Positions 18,948 through 28,264 of a stretch of DNA of 64,000 bases are shown here, piece by piece (the stretch's first letter is position 1; every line of letters begins with the position of its first letter). This stretch comes from Fabrea salina. Its lineage: Eukaryota > Ciliophora > Heterotrichea > Heterotrichida > Fabreidae. The notes beneath the pieces are model-generated. The model saw only the letters and a list, made by a program, of their open reading frames with translations, had not been told where the DNA came from and ran no database searches. Both the position numbers and the translations under genes were made by a program. The DNA lies in assembly GCA_022984795.1 (NCBI GenBank), contig JALIHJ010000077.1:1-64000 (forward strand). Direction: 5' to 3'.

Positions 18948-20894
18948 TCAGTTAAAGGTACTTAGCAGACGACTGACAGCTTTGCGGTTTTTCCTAAGTA
19001 TAAGTTACGTTTCTAAGGTTTGGGGTTTGAAGGTGCATTCTTTCATTTCTTCTTGTAAAAGTTCTTCTTTGAGTTTCTGTGTTTTTTGGGTTTTGTCTGT
19101 GTTGGATATGTTGAAGGGTTCAGGCACTGTTTGGTAGTGGCCTCCTTTAGGCTTTAAGTTGAAGACTTTTTCTTGTCTGAGTTTGAGTTCTTGTTCTTGC
19201 ATTTTGAGCATGTCTCTGAGTTCTAGGTACCTGTTGAGTCCAGCCACTACTACAGGTTTGTCTTCTTGGGGTTTCTTTTTGTTGACTTTAGGAGTGAAGG
19301 TGCAGCCTTTGAGTTGTTGGCTTTCTGAAATCTGTTTTTGAGAAGTAATTTTTTCTTGTTTGGACTTTTGGTAAGAAAGGATGTCGTTAAGTATAGTGCT
19401 GGGAGAGGAGTACTTGCTTTGGACGTTGGCGTACTTGGTGGACTTGTAAGTGCTGGGTTGAAAACTGTAGTCTTCGTCTACTTGTGTAGGCATTGAAACT
19501 GACTCTTTAGCTAGTTTGGAAGGAGTGTAACTGAGTTCTTTTTTGGAAGAGTGTTTTGCCATGACTCTAGACGTAGGGTTTATTTTAGGTTCGAACTTAA
19601 ACTTAGAGTAGTAGTTTTCTTGGATTTCAGCTTTTTTCTTTTCAGCTTTTTCGTAGTCAAGTTTGCTTAGTTTTTCTAGTCGGTCTGGAAAGGTGTCTAG
19701 GGTTTTGGAAGCGAGTTTTTGTGAGTGGGGATTCAGCACTGGACTGAAGGTGCACTTTTCGTGTTCAGCCCATTTTTTTCTGATTTCTTGTTGGTTTAAA
19801 GTTTTTTTGTTGAGGAACTCTTCTTGTCTAGATATGAACTCTTCTAAGTTAGGTTCCCCTGAGTAAGTGACTTGTGGAGCAAAGGGGTACTTTTGGAGTT
19901 CTTCTTTTAAGAGGTCTAAATTCTTTTCTTTTGGTTTGGAGTGAACTTTGCTTTTAGCTATTTTTTTGGAGGAAGGGTTGATTCTGGGTCTGAAGGTAAG
20001 TGAAGACTGTTCTTCGTACTCTTGAATTGCTTTGTGTCTTTCAGCTTCTTTTTCTTGTTGGATTTCTTCGATTCTTTTGTAAATAGGGGGTTTTTTCTCA
20101 GTAGTTTTAACAGAAACTTGGGGGTGGAAAGTGTGTTCAGCTATTTCGCTTTCTTCTTTTTTTCTGAGTAGTTTCTGCAGAGTGATGTCTTTTTCTTTGC
20201 CCATCTTCATAAGGCGTTCTTCTACAGGCTCGTTTTGGAAAGGGCGGTTAGAGGGGTGTTCTGAGACTTTGGGCCGGAAAGTGCATTCTTTTTGTTCGAT
20301 GAGTTCTTTTTGCTTCTTAGCGGATTCTCGTCTTTTGTAGGTTTCGGTTTTGGACTTGGCTAGTTCGTCAAGTCTTTGGTCTTTGTCTTCCCAGAGTTCA
20401 GTTGTTTTGTAGTTGAACTGCTTGCCTGAAGGAAGTGGTGTGATTTGGGGCTTGAAGTTGTAACTGGGAGTTTCTGGTTTCTTTTTCGAAGGAGCTGACG
20501 AAGGCCTGGGCTGGGGCTTCTTTACTTGGCGCTTTTGAGGCTTTGGTGGTTCGTTGGAAGGAGATGCTTTCGCAGAGGTGTTTAAAAGGTCCCTTGTTTG
20601 TCTTTGTTTCAGAATGCTGTCTTGGAGTTGTTTTTTGGCGCTTTTCAGCATGTTGTCAGCTGTTTGGGAAGAGTCCCTCCTTTCCTTGAGGAGTTTGTTG
20701 ATGGTTTGGCTTCTGTAAGCTGAGGAATTTGACTCGGTTAGGTCTGAGTTGTCTATTTCTAAGCTTGTTCCTTGTTCGAGTAACTCTTTTCTCTTTTGGC
20801 GTTCTTTTTTAAGGCTTTCTATTATCTCTTGCTTTCTAGACTCACTTAAGTTAACATCTTCCATTTTAAATAATTTAGAACTAGTCTCTGGCAC
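18948..20894 (-). CDS. FxPxI-repeat coiled-coil protein (about 643 residues), last exon behind a 15-base intron
   Basis: The protein is basic, helical and built around at least nine copies of a [ST]F-x-P-x-[IV] motif spaced 40-70 residues apart (CTFRPKVSEHPSN, HTFHPQVS, LTFRPRINPSS, YPFAPQVT, CTFSPVLNPHS, FKFEPKINPTS, YSFQPSTY, CTFTPKVN, CTFKPQT). Between them are Lys/Glu-rich helices. Repeats of this type occur in ciliate and other protist proteins tied to the cytoskeleton; function unknown. The plain ORF stops at 19005, but that TAA lies inside a perfect 15-base intron (18994-19008, GTAACTTATACTTAG). Splicing adds KNRKAVSRLLSTFN and ends at TGA, 18948-18950. It is divergent from DNAAF5 with 39 bases between the starts and sits just upstream of CFAP58, which suggests a ciliary or cortical role. 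Confidence 0.8.
18994..19008 (-). other. 15-base intron in the FxPxI-repeat gene
   Basis: GTAACTTATACTTAG on the minus strand, with A at position 10. It contains the apparent stop of the unspliced ORF. Removal joins ACC-TTA-GAA-AC to G-AAA-AAC and extends the protein by 14 codons. Confidence 0.75.
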
Positions 20895-20933
20895 TTAACC
20901 TCTAAGCCACTCTGAGTTTTCTTAACACATTAA

Positions 20934-23339
20934 ATGGAAGAAGTCCTGAATAAGTACAATCGGGATATCAACTGTTTGAGAGACCGCGACAAAAACACCC
21001 GTCTAAACGGGTTGAAGCGCCTGCACTCACAACTCCCTTTAGAGTCCCAAGAAGAAACCAAACAGATTTTTTCCCTCAAGCTCAAAGCTCCTTTGCTAGA
21101 GAGCCTCAGCGACCCCACTGACAGGTGCAAAGAATTAGCAGTGTCCTTACTACTGACTCTATTTAGCAACTCCCAAATACTAGAAGACGACGTGCCCAGT
21201 GTAGTCCAAGCGCTTTACTCCCGCCTAGGAACAGAACCATCCCCCGAAACCTGCGAAGAAGTTCGCTTGAAAGAAGTAGAGCTTCTGAAGCACATTACTC
21301 AAAAAGTAGTAGTTACTCCTATGCTAGGCGAAATCTCTGACATGCTTAGTAAACTTGCTAAGGACAAGTTTTACGAAGTCAAAAACAAAGTTGCTGAGAT
21401 TGTGCAGGTACTTGCACAAAGGGATTCCAAGTTCGGGTTTTACGCCAAAAGACTGGGGGAAGGCCTTAGAGGGAACTTAGGCCACCAAAGGTACCTGGTC
21501 AGAAGCATGGCTTTGTCTGCTCTGGGCAACTTGTGCTTGTGCGAGCACGCCCACTCACTTGTTAAAGAACTGGTTCCTGACTTTAAAAAGCTACAAACTG
21601 ACAGGAAACCTGACGTGAAGAACGTGCTTTACCAAACTCTGCACCTGTTTTTGATGAACTTGCCCTTTAGTTACTTAAAAGAAGTAGAAGCAGACCTGAT
21701 ATACTTGTTAGTAGGAGGACTGGCTGACTCTGACTGCGCACAAAGCATAGGTGAGTACTTAGAAAGCTCAGGGAACAGAAGGAAGGACCTAGCTTTGGAC
21801 TACCAAGAAGAAATCCAAGAGATAGAAAGCAGTTCTGGAAGTCGGTTTTTGACTTTAAAGAACTTAAGGGAAATACTTGACTTGAGTTTTAAGGACATTG
21901 AAGAGTGGACTATACAGGACTTGTACAGGTCTAGGTCTTTGCATGTGCTTATTTTTGCAACCAAAACTGCAGAGAGCCACGTTACTCCTCACCTAGAAAC
22001 TCTTATAAAGGTGCTTATTGCTCACTACCCCCACTCACAGGACCCAGAGTACTCGGCCCTTTTGGAACAGTGCATGGAACCTATTGGAACTAACTGTGAG
22101 TACTCTTTGGTTCTTTCAATTATCAGAAAGCACTGCTTAAGTGACATGAGCACCGTTTCGGAAAAAGCTGCAGCGCTTAAGTTGCTAAGAGTAGTTATCA
22201 CTGTGAATGACAAGTCTTCGCTAGAAGTTCCTTCAACTATTGAACTCCTTACAAGCGAGTCGCTCACTACAGCTGAGTACTCCCAGGTTCTAAGTGCCAA
22301 CTTAAATGCCATTTCAGGACTGGTGTTTATACTGCAGTCAGAGGTAGTGGACTACAAACAGAGTCTTTTTTACGCACTCCTCATAATGGAGAACTCTGAA
22401 ATCGCCCAAAGTGTCACTGAGGTAATTAGTGCACTTGCAGAGTACTGCGGGTTGATTTCTGCTTCAGAACTCTACGCACTGCAACTAGCCAACACCCTTC
22501 CAAAAGTGATTCAGAACTACAAGGTTTGGGACAAGTACTCTATGAACAAGTCCTGGTTCCGAACTTTGATGGTGAAGTCAGGAAGTGCTGTGTTCAACTA
22601 CTGGGAAACAATATTAGAAGTACTGTGTGAAAATTGCAAACGCGAAAAAGACACAGAAGTTAGGTACGACATGCTAGTGGTGCTTGAGCACTTGATTAAC
22701 AACGAAGAACTTTCTGGAAAGCTTAAAGAAAATACCAGTAGGGTTATTGAAGGAATAGTAGTTCCCACTGGCGCTTGGAAGGCTGGAGTCTCGAGCATCC
22801 AGGTAAGGGTTGCCAGTATGCTCTGTCTAGAAAGCTTACTTAACAAGCGCATATGCGAAAAAGAGGCTTTAGGTTTGAGTTGGGAAAAGCTGTTCTCAGT
22901 ACTTAAAACTTGTTTAGAAGACGACTGGGAAGCTGAGTTAAGAATGACTACTACTCGTTTGTTTTTGCCTCTTTTAGAGCACTACTCAGAAATATTCACA
23001 GAAATAACTCTGCTGGACCTGTATCCGGAGTTACTTAAACGACTAGACGACTCACAGAACCCTATAAGGATCCAGGTGACTTTTCCCTTAGTCAACTTTT
23101 TTGAAGTGGTTAAACAGAAACTTCCTCACTTCAGCAACTACAAATATGTAGTGAACAACTTGTTTGTGCACTTAGACGACAACGACACAGAAGTCCAAAC
23201 AGCTGTTAGGAAAGTTCTAGAAAAAGCTATGACTATCAACATCCAAGACTTTATAGAAGTTGCATCAGAAGCCCAACAGAAGCACAGACACCCAAGAGCT
23301 GTTTCGGAGCTTTTGGTCCTTGCGAACTCTTTCAAATAA
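20934..23339 (+). CDS. DNAAF5: dynein axonemal assembly factor 5 (HEAT-repeat protein HEATR2)
   Basis: An 801-residue alpha-helical HEAT-repeat protein. The start NKYNRDINCLRDRDKNTRLN and the following KRLHSQL match the HEATR2/DNAAF5 N-terminus. Repeats run the whole length, for example LLESLSDPTDRCKELAVSLL, LGHQRYLVRSMALSALGNL and LDDSQNPIRIQVTFPLVNFF. DNAAF5 acts in the cytoplasm in pre-assembly of axonemal dynein arms. The frame is open with no intron. Upstream, 39 bases separate it from the divergent FxPxI-repeat gene; downstream, 31 bases separate it from the sulfur transporter. Confidence 0.9.
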   Translation: MEEVLNKYNRDINCLRDRDKNTRLNGLKRLHSQLPLESQEETKQIFSLKLKAPLLESLSDPTDRCKELAVSLLLTLFSNSQILEDDVPSVVQALYSRLGTEPSPETCEEVRLKEVELLKHITQKVVVTPMLGEISDMLSKLAKDKFYEVKNKVAEIVQVLAQRDSKFGFYAKRLGEGLRGNLGHQRYLVRSMALSALGNLCLCEHAHSLVKELVPDFKKLQTDRKPDVKNVLYQTLHLFLMNLPFSYLKEVEADLIYLLVGGLADSDCAQSIGEYLESSGNRRKDLALDYQEEIQEIESSSGSRFLTLKNLREILDLSFKDIEEWTIQDLYRSRSLHVLIFATKTAESHVTPHLETLIKVLIAHYPHSQDPEYSALLEQCMEPIGTNCEYSLVLSIIRKHCLSDMSTVSEKAAALKLLRVVITVNDKSSLEVPSTIELLTSESLTTAEYSQVLSANLNAISGLVFILQSEVVDYKQSLFYALLIMENSEIAQSVTEVISALAEYCGLISASELYALQLANTLPKVIQNYKVWDKYSMNKSWFRTLMVKSGSAVFNYWETILEVLCENCKREKDTEVRYDMLVVLEHLINNEELSGKLKENTSRVIEGIVVPTGAWKAGVSSIQVRVASMLCLESLLNKRICEKEALGLSWEKLFSVLKTCLEDDWEAELRMTTTRLFLPLLEHYSEIFTEITLLDLYPELLKRLDDSQNPIRIQVTFPLVNFFEVVKQKLPHFSNYKYVVNNLFVHLDDNDTEVQTAVRKVLEKAMTINIQDFIEVASEAQQKHRHPRAVSELLVLANSFK

Positions 23340-23370
23340 TCTTTTTTTATTTTAAGGTTCAATAATTTTA

Positions 23371-24450
23371 ATGGGAGTCCATTGGGTTGGTCAAGACATA
23401 AGCATGGCTGTGTTGGGAGGAGCCCTTATAAGCTTTTCAAGCATTTTAAACCTTGTTTTCAGCGGAAGAGTCACTGGACTTAGTGGAATGTTTTTTACTC
23501 TTTTGCGGGGCAAAGCTTCTGAGGGTTTAGTTTGGAAGTACTCCTTTATGTCTGGGCTCTTAGGAGTGTGCTACTTGATGTTTTTGACAGCAGGCAGGTC
23601 TATTAGCTTAGGCAGCTACAACTACAGCATTTACGACAGCAACAGCAAAAGCACAGAGGACCTTCATGTAGTTGGGTGGATGTTAGGAGGATTCTTAGTT
23701 GGAGTAGGCACTAAACTAGGCAATGGCTGCACTAGTGGCCACGGTGTGTGTGGGTTATCCCGGCTTTCTATGCGGTCCTTTGTGGCCGTAGGAACTTTTA
23801 TGGGCACTGGAGTTGCTATAGCTACCTTCAGGCACTATGTGCCTTTTTTGGATTCCACACAGAGTTTTGGAAGTGGCTATGACAGCGTTTTCAGAATAGT
23901 AGCTGACACTCTGATTGGAGCAATGATTGGAGGGTACTTGTATTTAGCAACTAGGAAACTCATTAACAAAGAAGGCTTTGAAAAGTGGGACCCAGTAATT
24001 TCTTTCTTTGCAGGGGTGCTTTTTGGACTGGGGTTGGTGCTTTCAGGAATGTGCAGAAGGACTAAGATCGTAGCTTTTTTGACTTTAGCAGACGGCTGGG
24101 ACCCTTCACTTATGTTTGTGATGGGAACTGCAATAGCTATTAACTTGCCAACTTGGCAGTACATACTCAAGAAGTGGAACAAACCTATTTTAGCTGAGAG
24201 TTTCCAGATGCCTTCTAAAACAAACTTGGATGTACCTGTGGTACTAGGCCCTGCTTTGTTTGGACTAGGCTGGGGAATCTGTGGGTTTTGTCCAGGTCCT
24301 GGAATGGTTAACCTGTTCGTGATAGACCATGCTATTCTGTTTGCAGTGTTTTTGGCAATAGGGCAACTAGCTATTTCTTGGTACTCAAGTTTCATGGAAA
24401 AGAGAAAGGCAGCAAGTGACCTAAGTACACCTATTGCCCAAGAAAAATAA
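23371..24450 (+). CDS. YeeE/YedE-family sulfur (thiosulfate-type) transporter
   Basis: A 359-residue, very hydrophobic protein with about nine to ten membrane helices. It carries the family's duplicated Gly/Cys motifs: GVGTKLGNGCTSGHGVCGLSRL in the first half, LSGMCRRTK in the middle, and LGWGICGFCPGPGMVN in the second half. In characterised relatives such as TsuA/YeeE the conserved cysteines line the path for thiosulfate. The family (Sulf_transp) is mainly bacterial but is also found in several protists and fungi. A short extra-loop region with an NSNSKST stretch fits eukaryotic members. It lies in a tight same-strand row DNAAF5 - transporter - PP2C, with 31 and 7 bases between genes. Substrate in this organism is inferred. 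Confidence 0.9.
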   Translation: MGVHWVGQDISMAVLGGALISFSSILNLVFSGRVTGLSGMFFTLLRGKASEGLVWKYSFMSGLLGVCYLMFLTAGRSISLGSYNYSIYDSNSKSTEDLHVVGWMLGGFLVGVGTKLGNGCTSGHGVCGLSRLSMRSFVAVGTFMGTGVAIATFRHYVPFLDSTQSFGSGYDSVFRIVADTLIGAMIGGYLYLATRKLINKEGFEKWDPVISFFAGVLFGLGLVLSGMCRRTKIVAFLTLADGWDPSLMFVMGTAIAINLPTWQYILKKWNKPILAESFQMPSKTNLDVPVVLGPALFGLGWGICGFCPGPGMVNLFVIDHAILFAVFLAIGQLAISWYSSFMEKRKAASDLSTPIAQEK

Positions 24451-24457
24451 TAATTAA

Positions 24458-25474
24458 ATGTGGAAAGCACTTTCACTAGTGGGAGGAGTAGGGGTGTCTG
24501 GCTTGCTAGCACACAAGCTAGTACCTGAGACTGGCTATGCTTCGTATGCTGCAAACTCTCCTATAGAAGACAGGTACGTAGTATCCGACTTAAACAACCA
24601 CAAAGCAAAGTGCGCGGCAGTGTTTGACGGGCACGGAGGCTGGCAAGTAGCAGACTTCCTCCACAAGAACTTAGTTCCTAAACTCGAAAGCACTGTTTCT
24701 AAGTACTCTAACTTAAAACCAAACACTCAAAAAATCCTAACTGAAGTTTTTGATGCTTTAGAAGAAGAAATCTACCAAAACGCCAAAGGCTCCTACTCGA
24801 TGGGTTTTGGAAACGTGTCCAGTGTAGGAGCTTGTGGACTGGTAGCAATACTTGTAGAAGACACCTTAGCAGTAGCCAACGCAGGGGACTGCCAAGCTGT
24901 GGTAGTTAAAGTTAAAGACGGCAAAGTGACTGGAGAGAACGTTTGTGAAATCCACTCTTCAAACATTGAGTCAGAAAAGCAGAAACTAAGAAAAGAACAC
25001 CCTGGCGAAGAAGACATTGTGCTCTGCAAGCATCCCAAAGCTTGCTATGTAAAAGGCAGACTCATGCCTACAAGGTGCTTCGGAGACTTTTACTTAAAAC
25101 ACCAAGAATTCAACAACCCAGAAGGACTTACTTCGCTTTACGGGTTCCGCAAACCTAAGATCAAGGACTTCACAGGTCCCTACATCACACACAAACCCGA
25201 CGTAAAAGTTCTCAAAGTAGACTCTGAAAGCAAGTTTTTAATACTGGCTACTGACGGACTTTGGGACGAAATGGACGAACCCACAGCTGCTCAAATAGCT
25301 TATGAAGCAGGGAGTCCACAAGAAGCTGCAAAGGCCCTTTTAGAAAAAGCACTCGAAGCAGCAGCCAAGGACAGAGGAATAACCCTTGAACAGCTTAAGT
25401 CACTTCAACAAGGCTACAGAAGAAGGGCACATGACGACATTACAATAGTAGTGCTTCCTTTAAGTAACCCTTAA
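24458..25474 (+). CDS. PP2C-type protein phosphatase (PDP-like)
   Basis: A 338-residue protein with all PP2C (PPM) metal-binding motifs: IEDRY (about residues 36-40), FDGHGG (56-61), VANAGDCQAVVV, RCFGDFYLK, LILATDGLWDEM and AHDDITIVVL near the C-terminus. The N-terminus has one hydrophobic stretch (LSLVGGVGVSGLLAHKL) that could be a mitochondrial targeting or membrane-anchoring segment. Together with the inserted loop before the RCFGD motif it recalls pyruvate dehydrogenase phosphatases (PDP1-like). It dephosphorylates Ser/Thr using Mg/Mn; the substrate is not known here. The start lies 7 bases after the stop of the transporter. Confidence 0.92.
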   Translation: MWKALSLVGGVGVSGLLAHKLVPETGYASYAANSPIEDRYVVSDLNNHKAKCAAVFDGHGGWQVADFLHKNLVPKLESTVSKYSNLKPNTQKILTEVFDALEEEIYQNAKGSYSMGFGNVSSVGACGLVAILVEDTLAVANAGDCQAVVVKVKDGKVTGENVCEIHSSNIESEKQKLRKEHPGEEDIVLCKHPKACYVKGRLMPTRCFGDFYLKHQEFNNPEGLTSLYGFRKPKIKDFTGPYITHKPDVKVLKVDSESKFLILATDGLWDEMDEPTAAQIAYEAGSPQEAAKALLEKALEAAAKDRGITLEQLKSLQQGYRRRAHDDITIVVLPLSNP

Positions 25475-25523
25475 AAAATGCCATGAAAAACTTTAACTAT
25501 TAATAGTTTTGAAGAGTAATTAA

Positions 25524-25638
25524 GTGTGCTTCAGAAGCACGACGGAGAGATGTTTAGCATCTCCCTGGGAAAGGACGAGAAGGGCTTAGCATGCCTCTTT
25601 GCATGCTTACGGGCAAAGACGTTAGTCATCTAATTTTT
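25524..25638 (+). ncRNA. candidate U6/U6atac-like spliceosomal RNA
   Basis: A 5' hairpin GTGCTT-CAG-AAGCAC (25526-25540) is followed at once by GGAGAGATG (25544-25552), TTTAGCAT (25553-25560), CCCTGGGAAAGGACGAG (25563-25579), a second hairpin AGCATGC-CTCTTT-GCATGCT, and a run of five T (25634-25638) suited to Pol III termination. The core follows the U6 order ACAGAGA - TTAGCAT - CCCTGCGCAAGGATGA. The GGAGAGA box and the extra 3' hairpin are closer to U6atac. Against it: GAGATG could pair with CATCTC within the core, which normal U6 avoids, and the 5' hairpin lies closer to the GAGA box than in U6. The gap between two protein genes is otherwise unexplained. Candidate only. Confidence 0.45.
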
Positions 25639-25648
25639 ATAAACTTAT

Positions 25649-25831
25649 ATGGAAGACCAAAAAGACCTCATTAAAAAACTAGAAGGCCTGGACGAACCTG
25701 CTTTGCGGAAGAAACTCGAAGCAGTGGAGGCTGACATTAAGAACTTAGAAGACGAACTAGACCAAAGAGAAAGACTCTTACACTACGTAGACAAACTCAT
25801 TAAGAAGAAGAAAAGAAACGGAACTTCGTAG
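25649..25831 (+). CDS. small coiled-coil protein (60 residues), unknown
   Basis: A 60-residue, highly charged helical protein (EALRKKLE-type heptads, LKNLEDELDQRERLL) ending in a basic KKKKR tail. The ATG sits behind a TTATAAACTTAT element like other starts here. The codon choice (GAAGAC, AAGAAG, CTAGAC) matches the neighbours and the ORF fills the interval between the RNA candidate and DDX18, which it meets tail to tail with 10 bases between stops. The length resembles small coiled-coil adaptors, but no family can be named. Confidence 0.65.
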   Translation: MEDQKDLIKKLEGLDEPALRKKLEAVEADIKNLEDELDQRERLLHYVDKLIKKKKRNGTS

Positions 25832-25841
25832 TACAAGTTAA

Positions 25842-27473
25842 TTACCTTGAAAACTGCCTTGTGTCTGAGCTCTGTTTGACTCCTTGGGGGTTCCTGTTGC
25901 TGAACGAGTGTCCTGACTTCTTGAAAAAGTTCTTTTCGTTCCCTGGTTTTCTGGAGTTTTTGCCTCCTATTTTAACATTCAAGTTCACCATTGGAGGCGA
26001 AGTCAACCCAAACGCTTTGGCAATTCCTTGCAAGTCCAGTTTCCCCACGTCGAAGATTTCTTTGTGGTGGTGGGATGAGTACGCAAGTAGGTACCCTTTG
26101 TACCCGTCGCGGGCTGCTTTGTGTAAGTGGTAGTTTTTGTCAATGAGTCTTTCTAGCTGAGTTTGGATGTTGGCTAGCTTGGAGTCTCCGAACTCAAACT
26201 CGTTAAGGGGCACACGGGCTTGTTTGAGGTACCTGAGGAAGCCTAGTTCTTCGGGAAGTAAAAACAAAAGGGCTTTTCCTTGACGTTCAACACGAGCGGT
26301 TCTGCCCACTCTGTGAATGTACTCTTGGGGTTCGTCAGGGGGGTCGTATTGTATGATCCAGTCAACTGCAGGAATGTCCAAGCCACGCGCTGCGACGTCT
26401 GTGCAAAGCAAAATGGCTTGTTGTGCCCTGCAGAACTCCAGGTAAGTGCTGCTGCGTTTCTGTTGTTTTTGCTTGCCGTGGATGTCCATAACAGGCACGT
26501 CTACGTAGTTGAGAAGGTCAGAGTGGTACTTAACTGAGTTGCAGGAGCTAAAGAACACCATCATCTTTTTGTCTTGGTTCTTTTTGAGGAAAGTAAACAG
26601 AAGCAAGAACTTTTTGTCTGGAGGCACTACTACGTAGCCTTGTTCCAGAGTGCTTACAGTGGCTGTTTTCTCTTCTTCAGTCAGACCAATCAAAACAGGG
26701 TCCTTTAGAGAAACCCGACTTAAGTCCTCTACCTTTTTAGTTTGTGTGGCTGAGTAAAGGATAGTTTGTCTCTCTTTAGGAAGGATGTTCAGGATCTGGT
26801 TCATCTCTTCTTCAAAACCTTGCTTTAGAATGGCGTCGGCTTCGTCTATAATCAAAGAAAGCAAGTTCTGGAACTTGAAACCTTTGGTGTTGAGTAGGTG
26901 GTCCAAAAGCCGCCCAGGAGTAGCTACTAGCAAGTTAACGTGCTTGCACAGTTTGTAAGACTCTGTTTTCATGTTGGTGCCTCCCATAATGAGGCCGTGG
27001 GACTGTGTCATGTACTTAAGTAACTCAGTAGCTACGTTGTAGATTTGAAGTGCTAGTTCTCTAGTAGGAGTAATGATGATCACTCCTGAGCCCTGTTCGC
27101 GTCTGAATGAAGCTTTGTAAAGCAAGTCAATGGCAGGTATCAGAAAAGACAATGTTTTTCCTGACCCTGTTTTGGCAGCTCCCAGGATGTCGTGGCCTCT
27201 AAGGGCTGCAGGAATGCCTCTGGATTGGATGGTAGTGAGTTTTTGGAAGTTTTGTTCGGCAAGGGCTTTTTTAAGGGGGTCACAAACATCGAGTGACTGA
27301 AAATCCACGGAGCTGAAGAAGTCTGAAGAGCTTTCTGGAACTTCCAAAGTGGACTGGTGGAGTTCTTGCTCTAGCTCTTGTGAACTCTTAGAAGGTTTGC
27401 GCTTTTGTTTAAGAACAACCTGTTTCATGTAAGCTAACTTTGAGGTTTTTGGAGTGAGTTTTCTTGATCCCAT
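25842..27473 (-). CDS. DDX18: DEAD-box RNA helicase DDX18/Has1
   Basis: A 543-residue protein with all DEAD-box motifs: Q-motif [11 protein letters not shown], motif [10 protein letters not shown] (residues 99-107), [16 protein letters not shown], motif [28 protein letters not shown] and HRVGRTAR. The C-terminal part after the helicase core ([71 protein letters not shown]) is diagnostic for DDX18/Has1 rather than other paralogues. It is a nucleolar ATP-dependent helicase in large and small ribosomal subunit assembly. Basic N- and C-terminal tails fit nucleolar targeting. The upstream neighbour on the same strand (27491) ends 18 bases before this start. Confidence 0.95.
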   Translation of the reverse strand: MGSRKLTPKTSKLAYMKQVVLKQKRKPSKSSQELEQELHQSTLEVPESSSDFFSSVDFQSLDVCDPLKKALAEQNFQKLTTIQSRGIPAALRGHDILGAAKTGSGKTLSFLIPAIDLLYKASFRREQGSGVIIITPTRELALQIYNVATELLKYMTQSHGLIMGGTNMKTESYKLCKHVNLLVATPGRLLDHLLNTKGFKFQNLLSLIIDEADAILKQGFEEEMNQILNILPKERQTILYSATQTKKVEDLSRVSLKDPVLIGLTEEEKTATVSTLEQGYVVVPPDKKFLLLFTFLKKNQDKKMMVFFSSCNSVKYHSDLLNYVDVPVMDIHGKQKQQKRSSTYLEFCRAQQAILLCTDVAARGLDIPAVDWIIQYDPPDEPQEYIHRVGRTARVERQGKALLFLLPEELGFLRYLKQARVPLNEFEFGDSKLANIQTQLERLIDKNYHLHKAARDGYKGYLLAYSSHHHKEIFDVGKLDLQGIAKAFGLTSPPMVNLNVKIGGKNSRKPGNEKNFFKKSGHSFSNRNPQGVKQSSDTRQFSR

Positions 27474-27490
27474 TTATAACCTTATATTAA

Positions 27491-28222
27491 TCAACTTTGA
27501 GAAAAGCACTGATTAAGTGACTTGACTCCTAAACACTTGGCACAAACTTGCACAGCTTGGTGGTATCTGTTTAGTCTTTTGGAGCTTCCACAGCACTTAA
27601 TTGCACTAAAGAAGTACTGGATGCTTTGGAGTAGGTCGAGTTTCTTCAACTCAAAGTTAACTTCACTCAGAGTGTTTTTTTCGCAGTGCTTGCACCAGTT
27701 AACCAGGTGTAAGTCAGATATGGAGCTGTCCATAGACTTTTCGATTTCCATACGAGGCGAGTTCACTGTAGCTTGAGTAGCTCTGTCTGTTTCTCCCATT
27801 TTGGTTGAGTCGCCACTCATGTTAGGAAGTAGTGTTGAAGCTAAGTCTTCAGACTGACCAGTTTTCCCAGAAGTCTTTTTTTTGGGCAAAGGGGGCAAGT
27901 CCTTTGCGTTCATAAAAGAGCAGTCACTGATAGACCTGTTGAGTTCAGAGGAGTTCTGAAGAGAAGAAAAAGAACAGTTCAATATTCCTTGGTAGCTTTG
28001 TTGTACATTTTTGACCACTACACTGGGTGTTGGTTGGTGCTTGGGTGGCTTTTCTTCACTGGGGGAAGACTCGGATGGCAAGCAAACTCTGTAGATTTCT
28101 AAAGAAGTGTCTGAGTCTTTCATTTCATCAAGAATACGCGAAATAAACGAAGGAGACAAGTCTTCAGAGGAGCAAGAACTGCCTAGGGACATTGAAAGTA
28201 TATCAGTCTTGAACTCAGACAT
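27491..28222 (-). CDS. protein with LITAF-like C-terminal zinc motif, otherwise unknown
   Basis: A 243-residue protein. Residues 1-165 are Ser/Pro/Asp-rich and look disordered, with a basic PPLPKKKTS patch. The C-terminal 70 residues hold CKHC, then a mostly hydrophobic stretch (LLQSIQYFFSAIKCCG), then YHQAVQVCAKC. This CxxC - hydrophobic - H/CxxC layout recalls the LITAF-like zinc domain that inserts into the cytosolic face of endosomal membranes. Similarity is loose, so the call is tentative. The gene ends in TGA. It lies between DDX18 and the myosin gene on the same strand, with gaps of 17 and 42 bases. Confidence 0.6.
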   Translation of the reverse strand: MSEFKTDILSMSLGSSCSSEDLSPSFISRILDEMKDSDTSLEIYRVCLPSESSPSEEKPPKHQPTPSVVVKNVQQSYQGILNCSFSSLQNSSELNRSISDCSFMNAKDLPPLPKKKTSGKTGQSEDLASTLLPNMSGDSTKMGETDRATQATVNSPRMEIEKSMDSSISDLHLVNWCKHCEKNTLSEVNFELKKLDLLQSIQYFFSAIKCCGSSKRLNRYHQAVQVCAKCLGVKSLNQCFSQS

Positions 28223-28264
28223 TATATTTAAATATTACTATTCAAATACTGCTTTAGTAAGAAG

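Noticed and set aside
25524-25638. tRNA, SRP RNA or telomerase RNA in this spacer
   Set aside because: There is no cloverleaf or T-loop sequence, no SRP Alu/S-domain motif and no CCCUAACA template.
27476-27494. GTTGATTAATATAAG as a 15-base intron at the end of the 27491 gene
   Set aside because: It lacks A at position 10, and splicing would run the frame into the DDX18 start.
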